Positions 36,245 to 44,783 are shown, counted from the stretch's first letter. The stretch: DNA of 45,741 nucleotides from Rhodoferax sp. (GCF_025354435.1 NZ_JANXMU010000065.1:1-45741), one strand, 5' to 3'. Notes: generated from the letters alone by a model not told the origin. Numbers and translations: made by a program.

Positions 36245-37132
36245 TCAACAACTGCCCGCGCCGTCGGCAGCAGGCTTCAGCACCGGGCGGGTGGCATCGA
36301 AAAATGCGCGGAACTGCTGCTGCACAGCGCTGGCACAGACGCATTCGCTGTTGGCCGGAAGCAGCAGCGCGTCCGGCCAGCCCTGGGCGGTGGGCAGCAC
36401 CTGGTAGGTCACGGCGATACCGGCGCTGCGCAGACGCTCGGCATAGACGCGGGCCTCGTCGCGCAGCGGGTCATCGGCCCCGCTGAGCACCAGGGTCGGG
36501 GCCAGACCAGCCAAGCGGCGCGAGATGCCGGGCACGGCGTAAGGGTGCTCGGCATCCATCGGGCAGCGCAGGTACTGGTGCCAGCCATCGGCAAATTTGC
36601 AGGCATTGGTATCGCTGCAACCGGTGGCCAGGCGCTCGGCAGCGGCGGCGCGCAACGAGGCGGTGCCCACGCAGGGGTCGAGCATGGGCGACAGCAAAAT
36701 CTGCCCGGCCAGCGGCGGGTGCGCCCGGTCACGCGACATTACGGCCACGGCGGCCGCCAGGTTGCCACCGGCCTCTTCACCGGCCAAAAACACCCGTGCG
36801 CCCTGCCCGGCCAGCCGCACCCGGTGCTTGTGCACCCAGGCCAGCACGTCGTACCCGGCCTCTACGCCTTCGGGAAACGGGTGCGCCGGTGCCAGCGGAT
36901 AGGCCAGCGACACCACCACCGCGCCCGCACCGGCCAGCAGCCGCGCCACGGTGGAGCCGTTGTCCAGCCCGCCCGCCACAAAGGCCCCGCCATGGAAATG
37001 CACCACCAGCGGTGACGCGCCGCCCGGCACGCGCTTACCGTACATGCGCACATCCACCGCCGCTCGCTGGGGCAGCGCAATGCAGGTGTTGGTTTCTTCG
37101 ATGGCAGAGCTGGCAGCAGAACGGGGCGACAT
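36245..37132 (-). CDS. HSL-family alpha/beta hydrolase homologue lacking catalytic Ser and His
   Basis: From the ATG at 37132 the product is 295 residues with the hormone-sensitive-lipase fold: oxyanion motif VVHFHGGAFVAGG, SLAYPLAPAHPFPEGVEAGYDVLAWV, and SGADDPLRDEARVYAERL with the acid residue. The nucleophile elbow, normally GDSAGG, reads GEEAGG (Ser replaced by Glu120, codon GAG at 36773-36775). The catalytic His region, normally P-H-G-F, reads WPDALL. The fold is therefore present but two triad residues are gone. The frame extends upstream to 37237 without family similarity. It lies 103 bases before the RND adaptor gene on the same strand and may be cotranscribed. Confidence 0.8.
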   Translation of the reverse strand: MSPRSAASSAIEETNTCIALPQRAAVDVRMYGKRVPGGASPLVVHFHGGAFVAGGLDNGSTVARLLAGAGAVVVSLAYPLAPAHPFPEGVEAGYDVLAWVHKHRVRLAGQGARVFLAGEEAGGNLAAAVAVMSRDRAHPPLAGQILLSPMLDPCVGTASLRAAAAERLATGCSDTNACKFADGWHQYLRCPMDAEHPYAVPGISRRLAGLAPTLVLSGADDPLRDEARVYAERLRSAGIAVTYQVLPTAQGWPDALLLPANSECVCASAVQQQFRAFFDATRPVLKPAADGAGSC

Positions 37133-37332
37133 AGGGGGAACCTGTAGAAGGTGCGGGAATGTAATGGAATGTAGTAACTTGCCCACCATGGATAAAGAGG
37201 GGGTATTGCGAGTTCTCTGTTTCCAAATCACCAACAATCGGCGTTCTTTTGCGTGCGAAGATCCGGCACCGCGCCAGACTGGAAGAAAGCCGGGGCGCTA
37301 ACCATACCCCTGCAGATCGCAAAGTACCGTGG

Positions 37333-37416
37333 AACCGGCTCCGCCGGGCCACTGGTGCTGCTCCCTGCAAGGGGGTGGACGAAAGACGCGAAGCGCTGCA
37401 GCCTGGGGGTGTGCCA
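37333..37416 (+). repeat. Intergenic repeat family B, copy 2 (upstream of the LysR gene)
   Basis: This copy matches 8849-8930 in order and spacing (CTGCAAG, CGAAAGA, GCGAAGC, CTGCAGCCTGGGGGTG). It occupies most of the leader between 37240 and the lysR start at 37437, ending about 20 bases before the start codon. Confidence 0.75.
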
Positions 37417-37436
37417 ACCGAACGAAGTGAGGAACT

Positions 37437-38345
37437 ATGGATCAGATACTGACCATGCGCGTGTTTGCAAGGGTGGTGGAGGCAGGCACGTTTACCAAAG
37501 CCGCCGATTCACTGGCGCTGCCCAAGGCCACCGTCACCAAGCAAATCCAGCATCTGGAAGCACGCCTGCGCGTCAAATTGCTTAACCGCACCACCCGCCG
37601 CGTGACGGTCACCGCCGACGGTGCCGCCTACTACGAGCGCACCGCCCGTCTGCTGGCCGACCTGGACGAACTGGAAGCCAGCATGGGCAATGCCCAGACC
37701 AACCCACAGGGGCGTTTGCGGGTGGACGTGGGCTCGTCGCTGGCCAGCCTGCTGATCATCCCGGCCCTGTCCACCTTTTTCGACCGCTATCCCGACATCC
37801 AGCTGGACCTGGGCGTGAGCGACCGGCCGGTGGATTTGATTGGCGACAACGTGGACTGCGTGATTCGCGGCGGCGAGCTGACCGACCAGTCGCTGGTGGC
37901 GCGGCGCATTGGCAACCTGCCGCTGATCACCGTGGCCTCACCCGACTACCTGCGTCGCTTTGGTACGCCGCTAGATCCGCAGGCCCTGGAGCAGAACCAC
38001 CACATGGTGAACTTCTTCTCGCCCCGCACCGGGCGCATGTTTGCCAACGACTTCTTCAAAGATGGTGCACACAGCACGCCCAACAGCAGCTACCGCATCG
38101 CCGTGAACGACAGCAATGCCTACATGGCCGCCGCGCTGGCCGGCCTGGGCATCTCGCAGATGACCACCTTTATGGCCGCGCCCTACCTGGCGGATGGCAC
38201 GCTGGTGCAGCTGCTGCCCGACTGGGCCATACCCTCCATCCCCATCTACGTGGTGTACCCGCCGAACCACCACCTCAGCGCCAAGGTGCGCTCGTTTGTG
38301 GACTGGGCGGCAGATTTGTTCACCCGGCATGCACATCTGCAGTGA
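37437..38345 (+). CDS. LysR-type transcriptional regulator
   Basis: The 302-residue protein has the LysR winged helix-turn-helix (FARVVEAGTFTKAADSLALPKATVTKQIQHLEARLRVKLLNRTTRRVTVTADG, residues 10-62) and a complete effector-binding domain (RLRVDVGSSLASLLIIPALSTFF, DCVIRGGELTDQSLVARRIG, YPPNHHLSAKVRSFVDW). The variant TVTKQIQHLE in the recognition helix and the short cytoplasmic length fit the large Burkholderiales group of this family. It diverges from the hydrolase/RND operon across about 300 bases and is the natural candidate regulator of that operon. Confidence 0.92.
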   Translation: MDQILTMRVFARVVEAGTFTKAADSLALPKATVTKQIQHLEARLRVKLLNRTTRRVTVTADGAAYYERTARLLADLDELEASMGNAQTNPQGRLRVDVGSSLASLLIIPALSTFFDRYPDIQLDLGVSDRPVDLIGDNVDCVIRGGELTDQSLVARRIGNLPLITVASPDYLRRFGTPLDPQALEQNHHMVNFFSPRTGRMFANDFFKDGAHSTPNSSYRIAVNDSNAYMAAALAGLGISQMTTFMAAPYLADGTLVQLLPDWAIPSIPIYVVYPPNHHLSAKVRSFVDWAADLFTRHAHLQ

Positions 38346-38368
38346 GTTGGTGCTGGGTAGAAAATATA

Positions 38369-38427
38369 AGCTTTTTAGGCCTCTAGCGCATATTCCCTCT
38401 ACGCTAGTAGCTACAAAAACAATAGTA
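38369..38427 (+). repeat. Family A repeat between LysR and diguanylate cyclase genes
   Basis: CTTTTTAGGCCTCTAGCGC, CTACGCTAGTAGCTAC and AATAGTA occur in order, in the 84-base convergent gap. It ends two bases before the leftward stop codon at 38430. Confidence 0.85.
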
Positions 38428-38429
38428 AA

Positions 38430-40145
38430 TCACTCTACTGAGGCAGAAAAGAAACGGTAGCCAGCGCGCCCGGCCAGCTTGGCGCTGTACATGGCCTGGT
38501 CGGCCGTGGCCAGGATGTCGGCGGCGGTTTGGCCGTCTTGCGGGTAGCGGCTGATGCCGATGCTGGCGGTGACCCTTAACTCCTGGGCCTGCACCGGTAT
38601 CGGCTCCTGGATGGCGGTAAGCAGCTTGCCAGCGATGGTGGCCAGATGGCTGTGGGATACGGCAGCGCCCAGCAGCACCACAAACTCATCCCCGCCCAGA
38701 CGGGCCACGGTGTCCACCTCGCGCACCATGTGCTGCATGCGCCGGGCCACGGTTTTGAGCACCTCGTCGCCCGCGTCGTGGCCGTAGCCGTCGTTGATGG
38801 CCTTGAAGGCATCCAGGTCGATAAAGAGCAGGCAGACCTGTTCGCCGTAGCGGCGGGCATGGGCCAGGGCCTTCTCCAGCCGCTCCTGGAACAGGCGGCG
38901 GTTGGGCAAGCCGGTCAGCATGTCGTGCTGGGCCAGGTGTTCCAGCTCTTCCTGGTTGTCGTGCAGGTCGGCCAGTTGCCCGGTGATCTGCAGGTGCATC
39001 TGGTGGAAGCTGCGCGCCAGGCTGCCGATTTCATCCCGCCGCAACAGGGGCAGATCACCCGGCGGCAGGCCGTTGGCAAAGCGCTGGGCGGCGGCGGTCA
39101 CGGCGTTGATCGGGCGCGTCATGGCCCGGGCCAGCGGCACGGCCAGCAACAGGCACAACATGGACAGGCCCACCACGATCTGCAAAATGGTGCTGCCCAG
39201 CTGCTGCGACTGCGCCAGCACCTGGTCCAGCGGCTGGGCCAGGCCCAACAGCAGCCGGGTTTCGCTGCTGGACACATGGACCTTGGCCGCGATAAAGGCC
39301 GCCACCACGGGGGCATCGGCATAGCCGTCTTCTCGGGCCTCGAACACCACGTGCTCTTGCTGCCCACTGATCAGCGGACGCAGGGGTTCAAACTCGTCTT
39401 GCAACAGCACCCGGCGGCCTTTGTCGAAGCCAAAGGTTTTGCTGCTGTCCGGGTGGACCAGGATGTCGCCTTCGGCATTGGCCAAAAACAGCTTGAAGGT
39501 AGGCGGCAGGTCGGCGGCGAGCAGGTTGAACATGCCGTTCAGGTCCATATTCACCACCACCACGCCAATGGCCGTGTTGTTGGCATCCATCACCGGCATG
39601 GCCAGTTGCAGTGTGGGCTGCTCCAGGCCCGCGTAGGAGCCGCCTTCGTGGTTGATGGTGATGCGCGACATGTAGGTGGCGCGGGCGGGCAGCTTCAGGG
39701 TGTCGAACACATAGGCATAGTGGCCTTTTTCCTGCAGGTCGTCGCCCTGCACGCGCAGCGTAGACGGCCCCACCCGCTCGACCCGCACGCGCTCCAGCCC
39801 GTAGTCGCTGGCCGAGATCAGGCGCAGCTGCAAATAGCTGGGGTTGGCATCGATCAGCAGGCCAAACAACTTGGCCAGTTGCTCGGTGTCGTCCCAGTCC
39901 TGGTGTTGCAGGATGGAGATGGTGATCGGCAAGCCCGCCAGCACCTGCAGATTGCGCGACACCTCCTCGCGCGTCTGGGTGATACGCCGGGCCAGTACCT
40001 GGGTCGAGGTGAGCAGCTTGTTTTTGGCCGAATCCACCAGCAGGTTGCGGCTGGCCTGGTAGGCATAGAACCCGGTCAAACCGGCCGCCAAAAACCCTAC
40101 GGCGGCCAGCAACAGGACTAGCTTGCCGACGATGCCCCACCTCAT
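38430..40145 (-). CDS. Membrane diguanylate cyclase with periplasmic sensor and HAMP domain
   Basis: From the ATG at 40145 (MRWGIVGKLVLLLAAVGF) the product is 571 residues; the open frame upstream overlaps the binding-protein gene and is not family-like. The layout is TM1 at about 6-28, a periplasmic sensor of about 270 residues, TM2, HAMP (RAMTRPINAVTAAAQRFANG), a coiled coil (LEHLAQHDMLTGLPNRRLF) and a GGDEF domain with active site GGDEF at 484-488 and RxxD I-site (REVD) five residues before. No EAL domain. The upstream gene, 13 bases away, encodes an orphan PotD-like binding protein, so the sensor may be controlled by a ligand-bound periplasmic partner, as in the NspS-MbaA pair of Vibrio cholerae. 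Confidence 0.92.
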   Translation of the reverse strand: MRWGIVGKLVLLLAAVGFLAAGLTGFYAYQASRNLLVDSAKNKLLTSTQVLARRITQTREEVSRNLQVLAGLPITISILQHQDWDDTEQLAKLFGLLIDANPSYLQLRLISASDYGLERVRVERVGPSTLRVQGDDLQEKGHYAYVFDTLKLPARATYMSRITINHEGGSYAGLEQPTLQLAMPVMDANNTAIGVVVVNMDLNGMFNLLAADLPPTFKLFLANAEGDILVHPDSSKTFGFDKGRRVLLQDEFEPLRPLISGQQEHVVFEAREDGYADAPVVAAFIAAKVHVSSSETRLLLGLAQPLDQVLAQSQQLGSTILQIVVGLSMLCLLLAVPLARAMTRPINAVTAAAQRFANGLPPGDLPLLRRDEIGSLARSFHQMHLQITGQLADLHDNQEELEHLAQHDMLTGLPNRRLFQERLEKALAHARRYGEQVCLLFIDLDAFKAINDGYGHDAGDEVLKTVARRMQHMVREVDTVARLGGDEFVVLLGAAVSHSHLATIAGKLLTAIQEPIPVQAQELRVTASIGISRYPQDGQTAADILATADQAMYSAKLAGRAGYRFFSASVE

Positions 40146-40158
40146 GGAGTGCACTGCG

Positions 40159-41262
40159 TCATGGGGACAGGACCTTGCTGGCGCGGTCGCCCGACACGAT
40201 GCGGGTCCACAGCAGGTTGCGGCGCTCTTCGCTTTCCACCGGCTCCAGCCAGACCAGGCGGTCTTCGGCACGGTATTCAGACGAGGCCGAGGTGGTGTTG
40301 GCCAGCCCCTGGCGTTTCACCAGCACCAGGCCAGGCTCGGGCTCCAGCAGGTAGCTGATCCAGGCTGCGGCCAGGGTCGGGTTGGTGGCACCGCGGGTGA
40401 TGGCCCAGCAGTCCAGCCAGGCCAGCGCACCTTCTTTGGGGATGGCATAGCCCACGTCCAGCCCGGCCGCGCGGAACATCACCTCCTGCTGGCGGCCGTA
40501 GTTGGCAAACAGCAGCGCGGCGTGGCGGTTTTTGAACAGAGCCAGTGACTCCTCCGGCTGGGTGTAGAAACCGCCCGCGTTGCGGCGCAGGGCAATCAGC
40601 CGTTCTACCGCCTGCGGCCACTGGCTGTCGGTCAGACGAAAAGGCGACTTCAGGCCCAGTGCCATGGCCGCCAGCGCGAAGTTGTGCGTGCCAGCGTTGT
40701 AGGCAATCACCTTGCCCTGGTAGCGGGGGTCCCACAGGGCGGCGATGGAAGTGGGTGGCTGTTTGATTTGCTGGCGGTCGTAGACCAGGCCCATCTCGGC
40801 ATAGGTGTACGGAATGGCATAGGTTTTGCCCGCGTGCACCAGGCCGGGAATGGCTGCCCGGTTCTGGAAGCGCGGCAGTTGCCGGGTCAGATTGGGTACC
40901 GTGGCGGTGGCGATGGGTTGTACCCAGTTCTGCTGGATGTAGCGCTGCAGCTCGGCGGTGTTGACCGCAAACACATCAAAAGCTGCAGGCTGGGCATCTG
41001 GGGTGTGCTGGCTGATTTTTTGCCACAGGTCCACGTCGGAATCGATCACCGTGACCTCCACCCGGCAGGCCATGCGCTGCTCAAAGGTTTTGACGATGTC
41101 GGCATCCGCATACCCCGGCCAGGCCAAAACCCGCAAGACCTCGGTGCCCGCCGCACCGGCCCGTCGCGGTGCAGCCAGCGGCAGCGACACCGCAGCGGCC
41201 AGCGCAAACTGCCGTCTATTGAGCAAAGGCCACGGAGTACGTAGAGGTGTGGGGTGGCGCAT
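40159..41262 (-). CDS. Orphan PotD-like periplasmic binding protein (probable polyamine sensor partner)
   Basis: The start at 41262 gives 367 residues; six further in-frame residues are possible from 41280. A twin-arginine-type signal is seen (LLNRRQFALAAAVSLPLAAPRRAGAAG). The mature protein matches the spermidine/putrescine binding family: EVLRVLAWPGYADADIVKTFEQRMACRVEVTVIDSDVDLWQKIS, GLVHAGKTYAIPYTYAEMGLVYDRQ, ALWDPRYQGKVIAYN, and GALAWLDCWAITRGATNPTLAAAWISYLL. No permease or ATPase is adjacent, so it is not part of a normal uptake system. It is the first gene of a two-gene operon with the diguanylate cyclase, 13 bases apart. Ligand could be a polyamine or other small cation; this is inference. 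Confidence 0.85.
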   Translation of the reverse strand: MRHPTPLRTPWPLLNRRQFALAAAVSLPLAAPRRAGAAGTEVLRVLAWPGYADADIVKTFEQRMACRVEVTVIDSDVDLWQKISQHTPDAQPAAFDVFAVNTAELQRYIQQNWVQPIATATVPNLTRQLPRFQNRAAIPGLVHAGKTYAIPYTYAEMGLVYDRQQIKQPPTSIAALWDPRYQGKVIAYNAGTHNFALAAMALGLKSPFRLTDSQWPQAVERLIALRRNAGGFYTQPEESLALFKNRHAALLFANYGRQQEVMFRAAGLDVGYAIPKEGALAWLDCWAITRGATNPTLAAAWISYLLEPEPGLVLVKRQGLANTTSASSEYRAEDRLVWLEPVESEERRNLLWTRIVSGDRASKVLSP

Positions 41263-41425
41263 CGGTTTCACTCTAGCCAAGCTGCATTACAACAGCCTGT
41301 ACCCCGGAGTGAAAGCTCTGGTTAATGGCTATTGACGGATGGACGGAAGCTGGCGGCGGTTACAAACTGAAACGGGCGAATGTAGTGGCGCAAAAAAGCA
41401 TCCAGAACAAGCCCAATTGCTGATT

Positions 41426-41458
41426 CAAGCTACACAACCAGCTACTGTATTAATAGCA
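41426..41458 (+). repeat. Degenerate family A repeat upstream of the GST stop codon
   Basis: Only the distal half is clear (CAGCTACTGTATTAATAGCA). It ends 19 bases before the leftward stop codon at 41478. The preceding 160 bases, between the binding-protein start and this repeat, hold no other recognisable feature. Confidence 0.5.
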
Positions 41459-41477
41459 ACCGATATCCGCTTGGCTG

Positions 41478-42119
41478 TCAGTCCAGCATCGGCACCAGGC
41501 CCGGATCGCCCTTGTGCATGGCACTGCGGTAGGCCGGGCGCGCACCAATGCGTTGCAAATAGGCGCGGATATGCGGATACGGAGCCAGGTCAAACGGCAT
41601 GAAGGTGCGCATGGTGGTGAGCGAAAACACGGCCATGATGTCGGCCGCCGTGAATTCCGCCCCTGCCAGGTAGTCGGCCTCGCCCAGCCGCGCTTCGACC
41701 AAGCCGAGCACCAGGTCCAAGCGACCGCGGGTGCCAACCAGAATAGGGTTGTCTGTCGCCAGGTTGAGCCGCCGCAACACCATGTTGCGCCCTAGATTGG
41801 GCTGCAGATTGCCATTGGCAAAGTGCAGCCAGTACAGGTACTGCGCAAAGTCTGGGTGGTCTGGAGCCAACACTAGGCGGCCACCGCCGTATTTGGCCAG
41901 GATGTAGTCCACGATAGCCCCGGATTCGGCCAGCAGCAGGTCGCCATCGGCGATCACCGGTGCCGCACCCAGCGGGTGCAAGGCCTTCAACGCGGGCGGC
42001 GACAGCATGGTCACCGCGTCACGGGTGTAGTGCTGCAGCGTGAACGGCAGGCCCAGCTCTTCGCACAGCCAGACAATGCGCTCCGACTGCGATATACCGA
42101 GGTGGTGGATGGTCAACAT
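41478..42119 (-). CDS. Glutathione S-transferase family protein
   Basis: The 213-residue protein begins MLTIHHLGISQSERIVWLCEELGLPFTLQHY, the thioredoxin-like GST N-domain with a SQSERI active-site region, then PPALKALHPLGAAPVIADGDLLLAESGAIVDYILAKYG with the ESGAI glutathione-binding signature, and an all-helical C-domain (YLYWLHFANGNLQPN, YLAGAEFTAADIMAVFSL). It is cytoplasmic. Length is typical. The specific detoxification or metabolic role cannot be read from sequence. Confidence 0.94.
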   Translation of the reverse strand: MLTIHHLGISQSERIVWLCEELGLPFTLQHYTRDAVTMLSPPALKALHPLGAAPVIADGDLLLAESGAIVDYILAKYGGGRLVLAPDHPDFAQYLYWLHFANGNLQPNLGRNMVLRRLNLATDNPILVGTRGRLDLVLGLVEARLGEADYLAGAEFTAADIMAVFSLTTMRTFMPFDLAPYPHIRAYLQRIGARPAYRSAMHKGDPGLVPMLD

Positions 42120-42197
42120 GGGGAAAGTATCTCCGGAGGTGGATGGGTGGGGCCGATTCTGACAGCCCGGCTGCGGCCCGCACCACCAAGAAATTTA

Positions 42198-42258
42198 CCT
42201 ATAAAAATAGGTTCATGCCCTTATTCCACCAGCACAAGTAGCTCTTAAAAATATAGCA
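42198..42258 (+). repeat. Family A repeat, variant downstream of the GNAT gene
   Basis: CACAAGTAGCTCTTAAAA and ATATAGCA mark the distal half; the first half is diverged (AAAATAGGTTCATGCCC). It ends 16 bases before the leftward stop codon at 42275. Confidence 0.55.
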
Positions 42259-42274
42259 AACTTCACACCACCAG

Positions 42275-42715
42275 TCAAACGATCATCTTGCGGTACTGCA
42301 CAAAGCCGCTCTTGTCGGCGATGCGGTCGTAGAGCTGCATCGCGTCCAGATTGCTCTCGTGCGTGAGCCACCACACCCGGGCGGCAGCCTCATGGGCGGC
42401 GCTGGCGTACACATGCTCGATCAAGGTCCGCCCCACCCCCTTGCCGCGCAGGTTGGACAAGGTGAACAAATCCTGCAGGTACACATAGTCGCCCGCCGTC
42501 CAGCAACTGCGGTGGTAGATGTAATGCACCATGCCCACCAGCGCGCCGTCGATCTCGGCCACCGCGCAGTGCATGGGCTCGGCCGGGTCCAGAAAGCGCT
42601 GCCAGGTCAGCGCGGTGACGGCTTCGGGGATGGTGGTTTTGTAAAACGTCTGGTAGCCCTGCCACAGCGGCAACCACTGGGCGAAATCGGTGTCTTGGGC
42701 GGGTCGGATCTGCAT
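42275..42715 (-). CDS. GNAT family N-acetyltransferase
   Basis: The 146-residue protein has the GNAT fold: MQIRPAQDTDFAQWLPLWQGYQTFY, AVAEIDGALVGMVHYIYH (beta4), the acetyl-CoA loop DLFTLSNLRGKGVGRTLIEHVYASAAHEAA (Arg/Gln-x-x-Gly-x-Gly/Ala pattern as RGKGVG), and WLTHESNLDAMQLYDRIADKSGFVQYRK at the C-terminus, with the NLDAMQLYDR core typical of this superfamily. Its acceptor (amine, peptide or small molecule) is unknown. It is the last conventional chromosomal gene before the AT-rich patch. Confidence 0.92.
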   Translation of the reverse strand: MQIRPAQDTDFAQWLPLWQGYQTFYKTTIPEAVTALTWQRFLDPAEPMHCAVAEIDGALVGMVHYIYHRSCWTAGDYVYLQDLFTLSNLRGKGVGRTLIEHVYASAAHEAAARVWWLTHESNLDAMQLYDRIADKSGFVQYRKMIV

Positions 42716-42810
42716 GCGTGGTCTCCTGTGAAGTACGCCAGCTTAGCCGCAGCATGGCACCCTGGGTAGTGCCAACCTAGAGTAAAAACAGGGTTCCACG
42801 GTTTTGTGAA

Positions 42811-42867
42811 TTTTTTAGGCACTTTACGTCGATAAGATGGGCACAAGCAGCTCTTTTTTATGTAGCA
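42811..42867 (+). repeat. Family A repeat at the chromosome-to-patch junction
   Basis: TTTTTTAGGC, GGCACAAGCAGCTCTTTTTT and TGTAGCA mark the variant. It ends two bases before the end of a possible gene remnant (42870), consistent with the placement rule of the other copies. Confidence 0.6.
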
Positions 42868-42869
42868 CC

Positions 42870-42960
42870 CTATTCCATCCCGTGCATCCGCCCGTCGATA
42901 TACAACCAACATCCCTCCTGCCGCACTAGCTGGGCGGGGTTACATCCATGTGCTGGCCAG
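42870..42960 (-). pseudogene. Possible C-terminal remnant of a lost gene
   Basis: On the minus strand a short open frame ends ...NPAQLVRQEGCWLYIDGRMHGME followed by a stop at 42870. The piece GCWLYIDGR resembles the tail of small YchJ/NTF2-like proteins, but only about 25 residues look protein-like and the frame upstream runs into repeat sequence. A family A repeat lies two bases past the stop, as it does after real genes. The call is tentative. Confidence 0.25.
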
Positions 42961-42998
42961 GAAGATTGTGGGACTGGGTTGGCTGGAAAGAACATACA

Positions 42999-43042
42999 AA
43001 AAGTACCTCCAGCGCATAAGAAACCAGCACAAGATGCTACAT
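42999..43042 (+). repeat. Family A repeat, variant in the intergenic patch
   Basis: TACCTCCAGCGCATAAGA, AGCACAAGATGCTACAT and short T/A flanks. It is not next to any recognisable stop codon. The 43043-43340 stretch to the ATPase gene holds only a small dyad and no gene I can support. Confidence 0.5.
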
Positions 43043-43118
43043 ATTTTGCGGCAAAAATCTGTAGCATTTGCAGGAGTCCGGCCCCGCCCTCTTAACCAAG
43101 CCAAATGGCAAGTTCGGG

Positions 43119-43135
43119 TTGAACCTATGGTTCAA
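43119..43135. other. Perfect short inverted repeat ahead of the AT-rich ATPase gene
   Basis: Arms TTGAACC and GGTTCAA flank TAT. It lies about 200 bases upstream of the ATPase start in a 620-base gene-poor interval. It could be an operator, an attachment-site remnant or chance; I have no evidence to decide. Confidence 0.25.
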
Positions 43136-43340
43136 GTGCGCTTTTCAGAAGACGGCTTTGGACCCGTTGCGGTCGCTGATGACTGAGATTCGAGCAGCGA
43201 AACTGCAGGCGAGTGCGGTCGTTCATTTTCGGTGAATTTAAGGAAAATATACGAAATGCGCAAACGTAAGCCTTCTTCAATTTGCAACAGAGACCACTAT
43301 AAAACAGCAAGTAAGATGTAGCTTAATAAAAGGGGGAAAT

Positions 43341-44783
43341 ATGGATTTTTCAGAAACAAACATTGCGCGCCTGTTCGGACATGAGGCGGCCGAGGACGAG
43401 GACCTTGAGTTACTCAAGGCCTATTATTTTAAAAGTAACGTATTCGGTCAAGTTGCCAACAATCTACCCATTCGATTGCTTGTGGGACACAAAGGAATTG
43501 GAAAATCAGCACTATTTAAAGTTGCCATGGCAGAGGAAGAAGCTGATGGAAAAATTTCAATTTTAATTAAACCTGACGACATCGCTGGAATTGGTGATCA
43601 AGAACAAGACTTTCTTAAACTTATTCGCGAGTGGAAGCTTGGCATCTCCGAAATAATTGCGAGCAAGGTTCTAAGCTCCCTTGGGCTTCAGTACGACGGA
43701 TGGCGTGCAAACCTAAACACTTACGGCGGGAAATTTATCGATTTCTTACAATCTACTTTCAAAGCAGATAAATATGTAAATTTAAAAGGAACGAAAAAAA
43801 TAATAGTCGATCAGTTCCTGAGCAGCGGTCGAATATATGTTTACCTAGATGATCTTGATCGAGGTTGGGAGGGATAAAAAAAGGACATCCGAAAAATATC
43901 TGCATTGATAAATGCAGTTCGTGATATTGCATCCGAAAGCAAAGGCGTTTCATTTCGAATAAGTCTGCGATCTGATGTTTATTATTTGGTTAGGACATCA
44001 GATGAATCAACCGACAAGATAGAAGGATCCGTTATTTGGTACTCATGGAGTAATCACGAGATATTGGCTCTCTTGGCCAAGCGATTCGAGCTGTATGCGG
44101 GGAGAACGCATGAAACGCATAAATTGGTAGAAATGACGCAGCCTCAGTTAGCGCAATACCTAAACCCAATCATGTCTCCGATATTTGAAGATAAAGGAAG
44201 TTGGTCGAAAATCCCAACCTACAGGATGATGATGTCTCTCATCCGAAAACGGCCGAGAGACTTAGTTAAGCTTTGCACGCTTGCGGCACGGCGCGCAGCT
44301 GAAAGCAAATCAACATTGATAAGCACAGAGCATTTCAATGCAGTATTTGAAGAGTACTCACAAGGAAGAATGCAAGATACCATCAACGAGTATCGCTCAG
44401 AATTGCCAGACATAGAACGACTACTTTTTGGCATGAAACCTTCTCGTCAAGACAGAAAAACAAGCAATGGATATTCGCATACCACTGAGGCTATTCTGAA
44501 AAAAATTGAAAATGTAATGCAATCCGGAGTGTTTAAGTTTTCAAATGGCAAAGTGGCAGACAAAAAAAGTCTGGCGGCTTTCATGTACAAGATTAACTTT
44601 CTGACCGCCCGGAAGGAAGAAGGTGAATTTATTCAGCGAAAGTATTTTGAAGAAAGCCGTTATTTATCACATCAGTTCGTAGACTTTGGCTTTGACTGGG
44701 AAATGCACCCCGCTTATCGATGGGCATTGCAGCCAGACAATATAAAGGATGTATTTACTCAAATGAAACCAAATGCCGATTAA
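43341..44783 (+). pseudogene. P-loop ATPase of the Sll1717-like type, split by an in-frame TAA
   Basis: The start at 43341 has an AGGGGGAA ribosome-binding site. Residues 1-178 include LLVGHKGIGKSALFK (Walker A at 49-57) and end just after Walker B (YVYLDDLDRGWEG), where TAA occurs at 43875-43877. The same frame then continues without change for 301 residues (KKDIRKISALINAVRDIASESKGVSFRISLRSDVYYL..., ending KPNAD). The whole 479-residue frame resembles the Sll1717-type P-loop ATPase family (from memory, not searched). A Lys codon AAA to TAA would explain the stop. Base use is strongly AT-rich compared with the rest of the window, indicating horizontal transfer. A defence-island role is possible but unproven. 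Confidence 0.75.

Noticed and set aside
43868-43890. Programmed frameshifting at the A-run in the split ATPase
   Set aside because: The sequence before and after the stop is in the same frame, so no frameshift is needed; the block is a stop codon, not a frame change.
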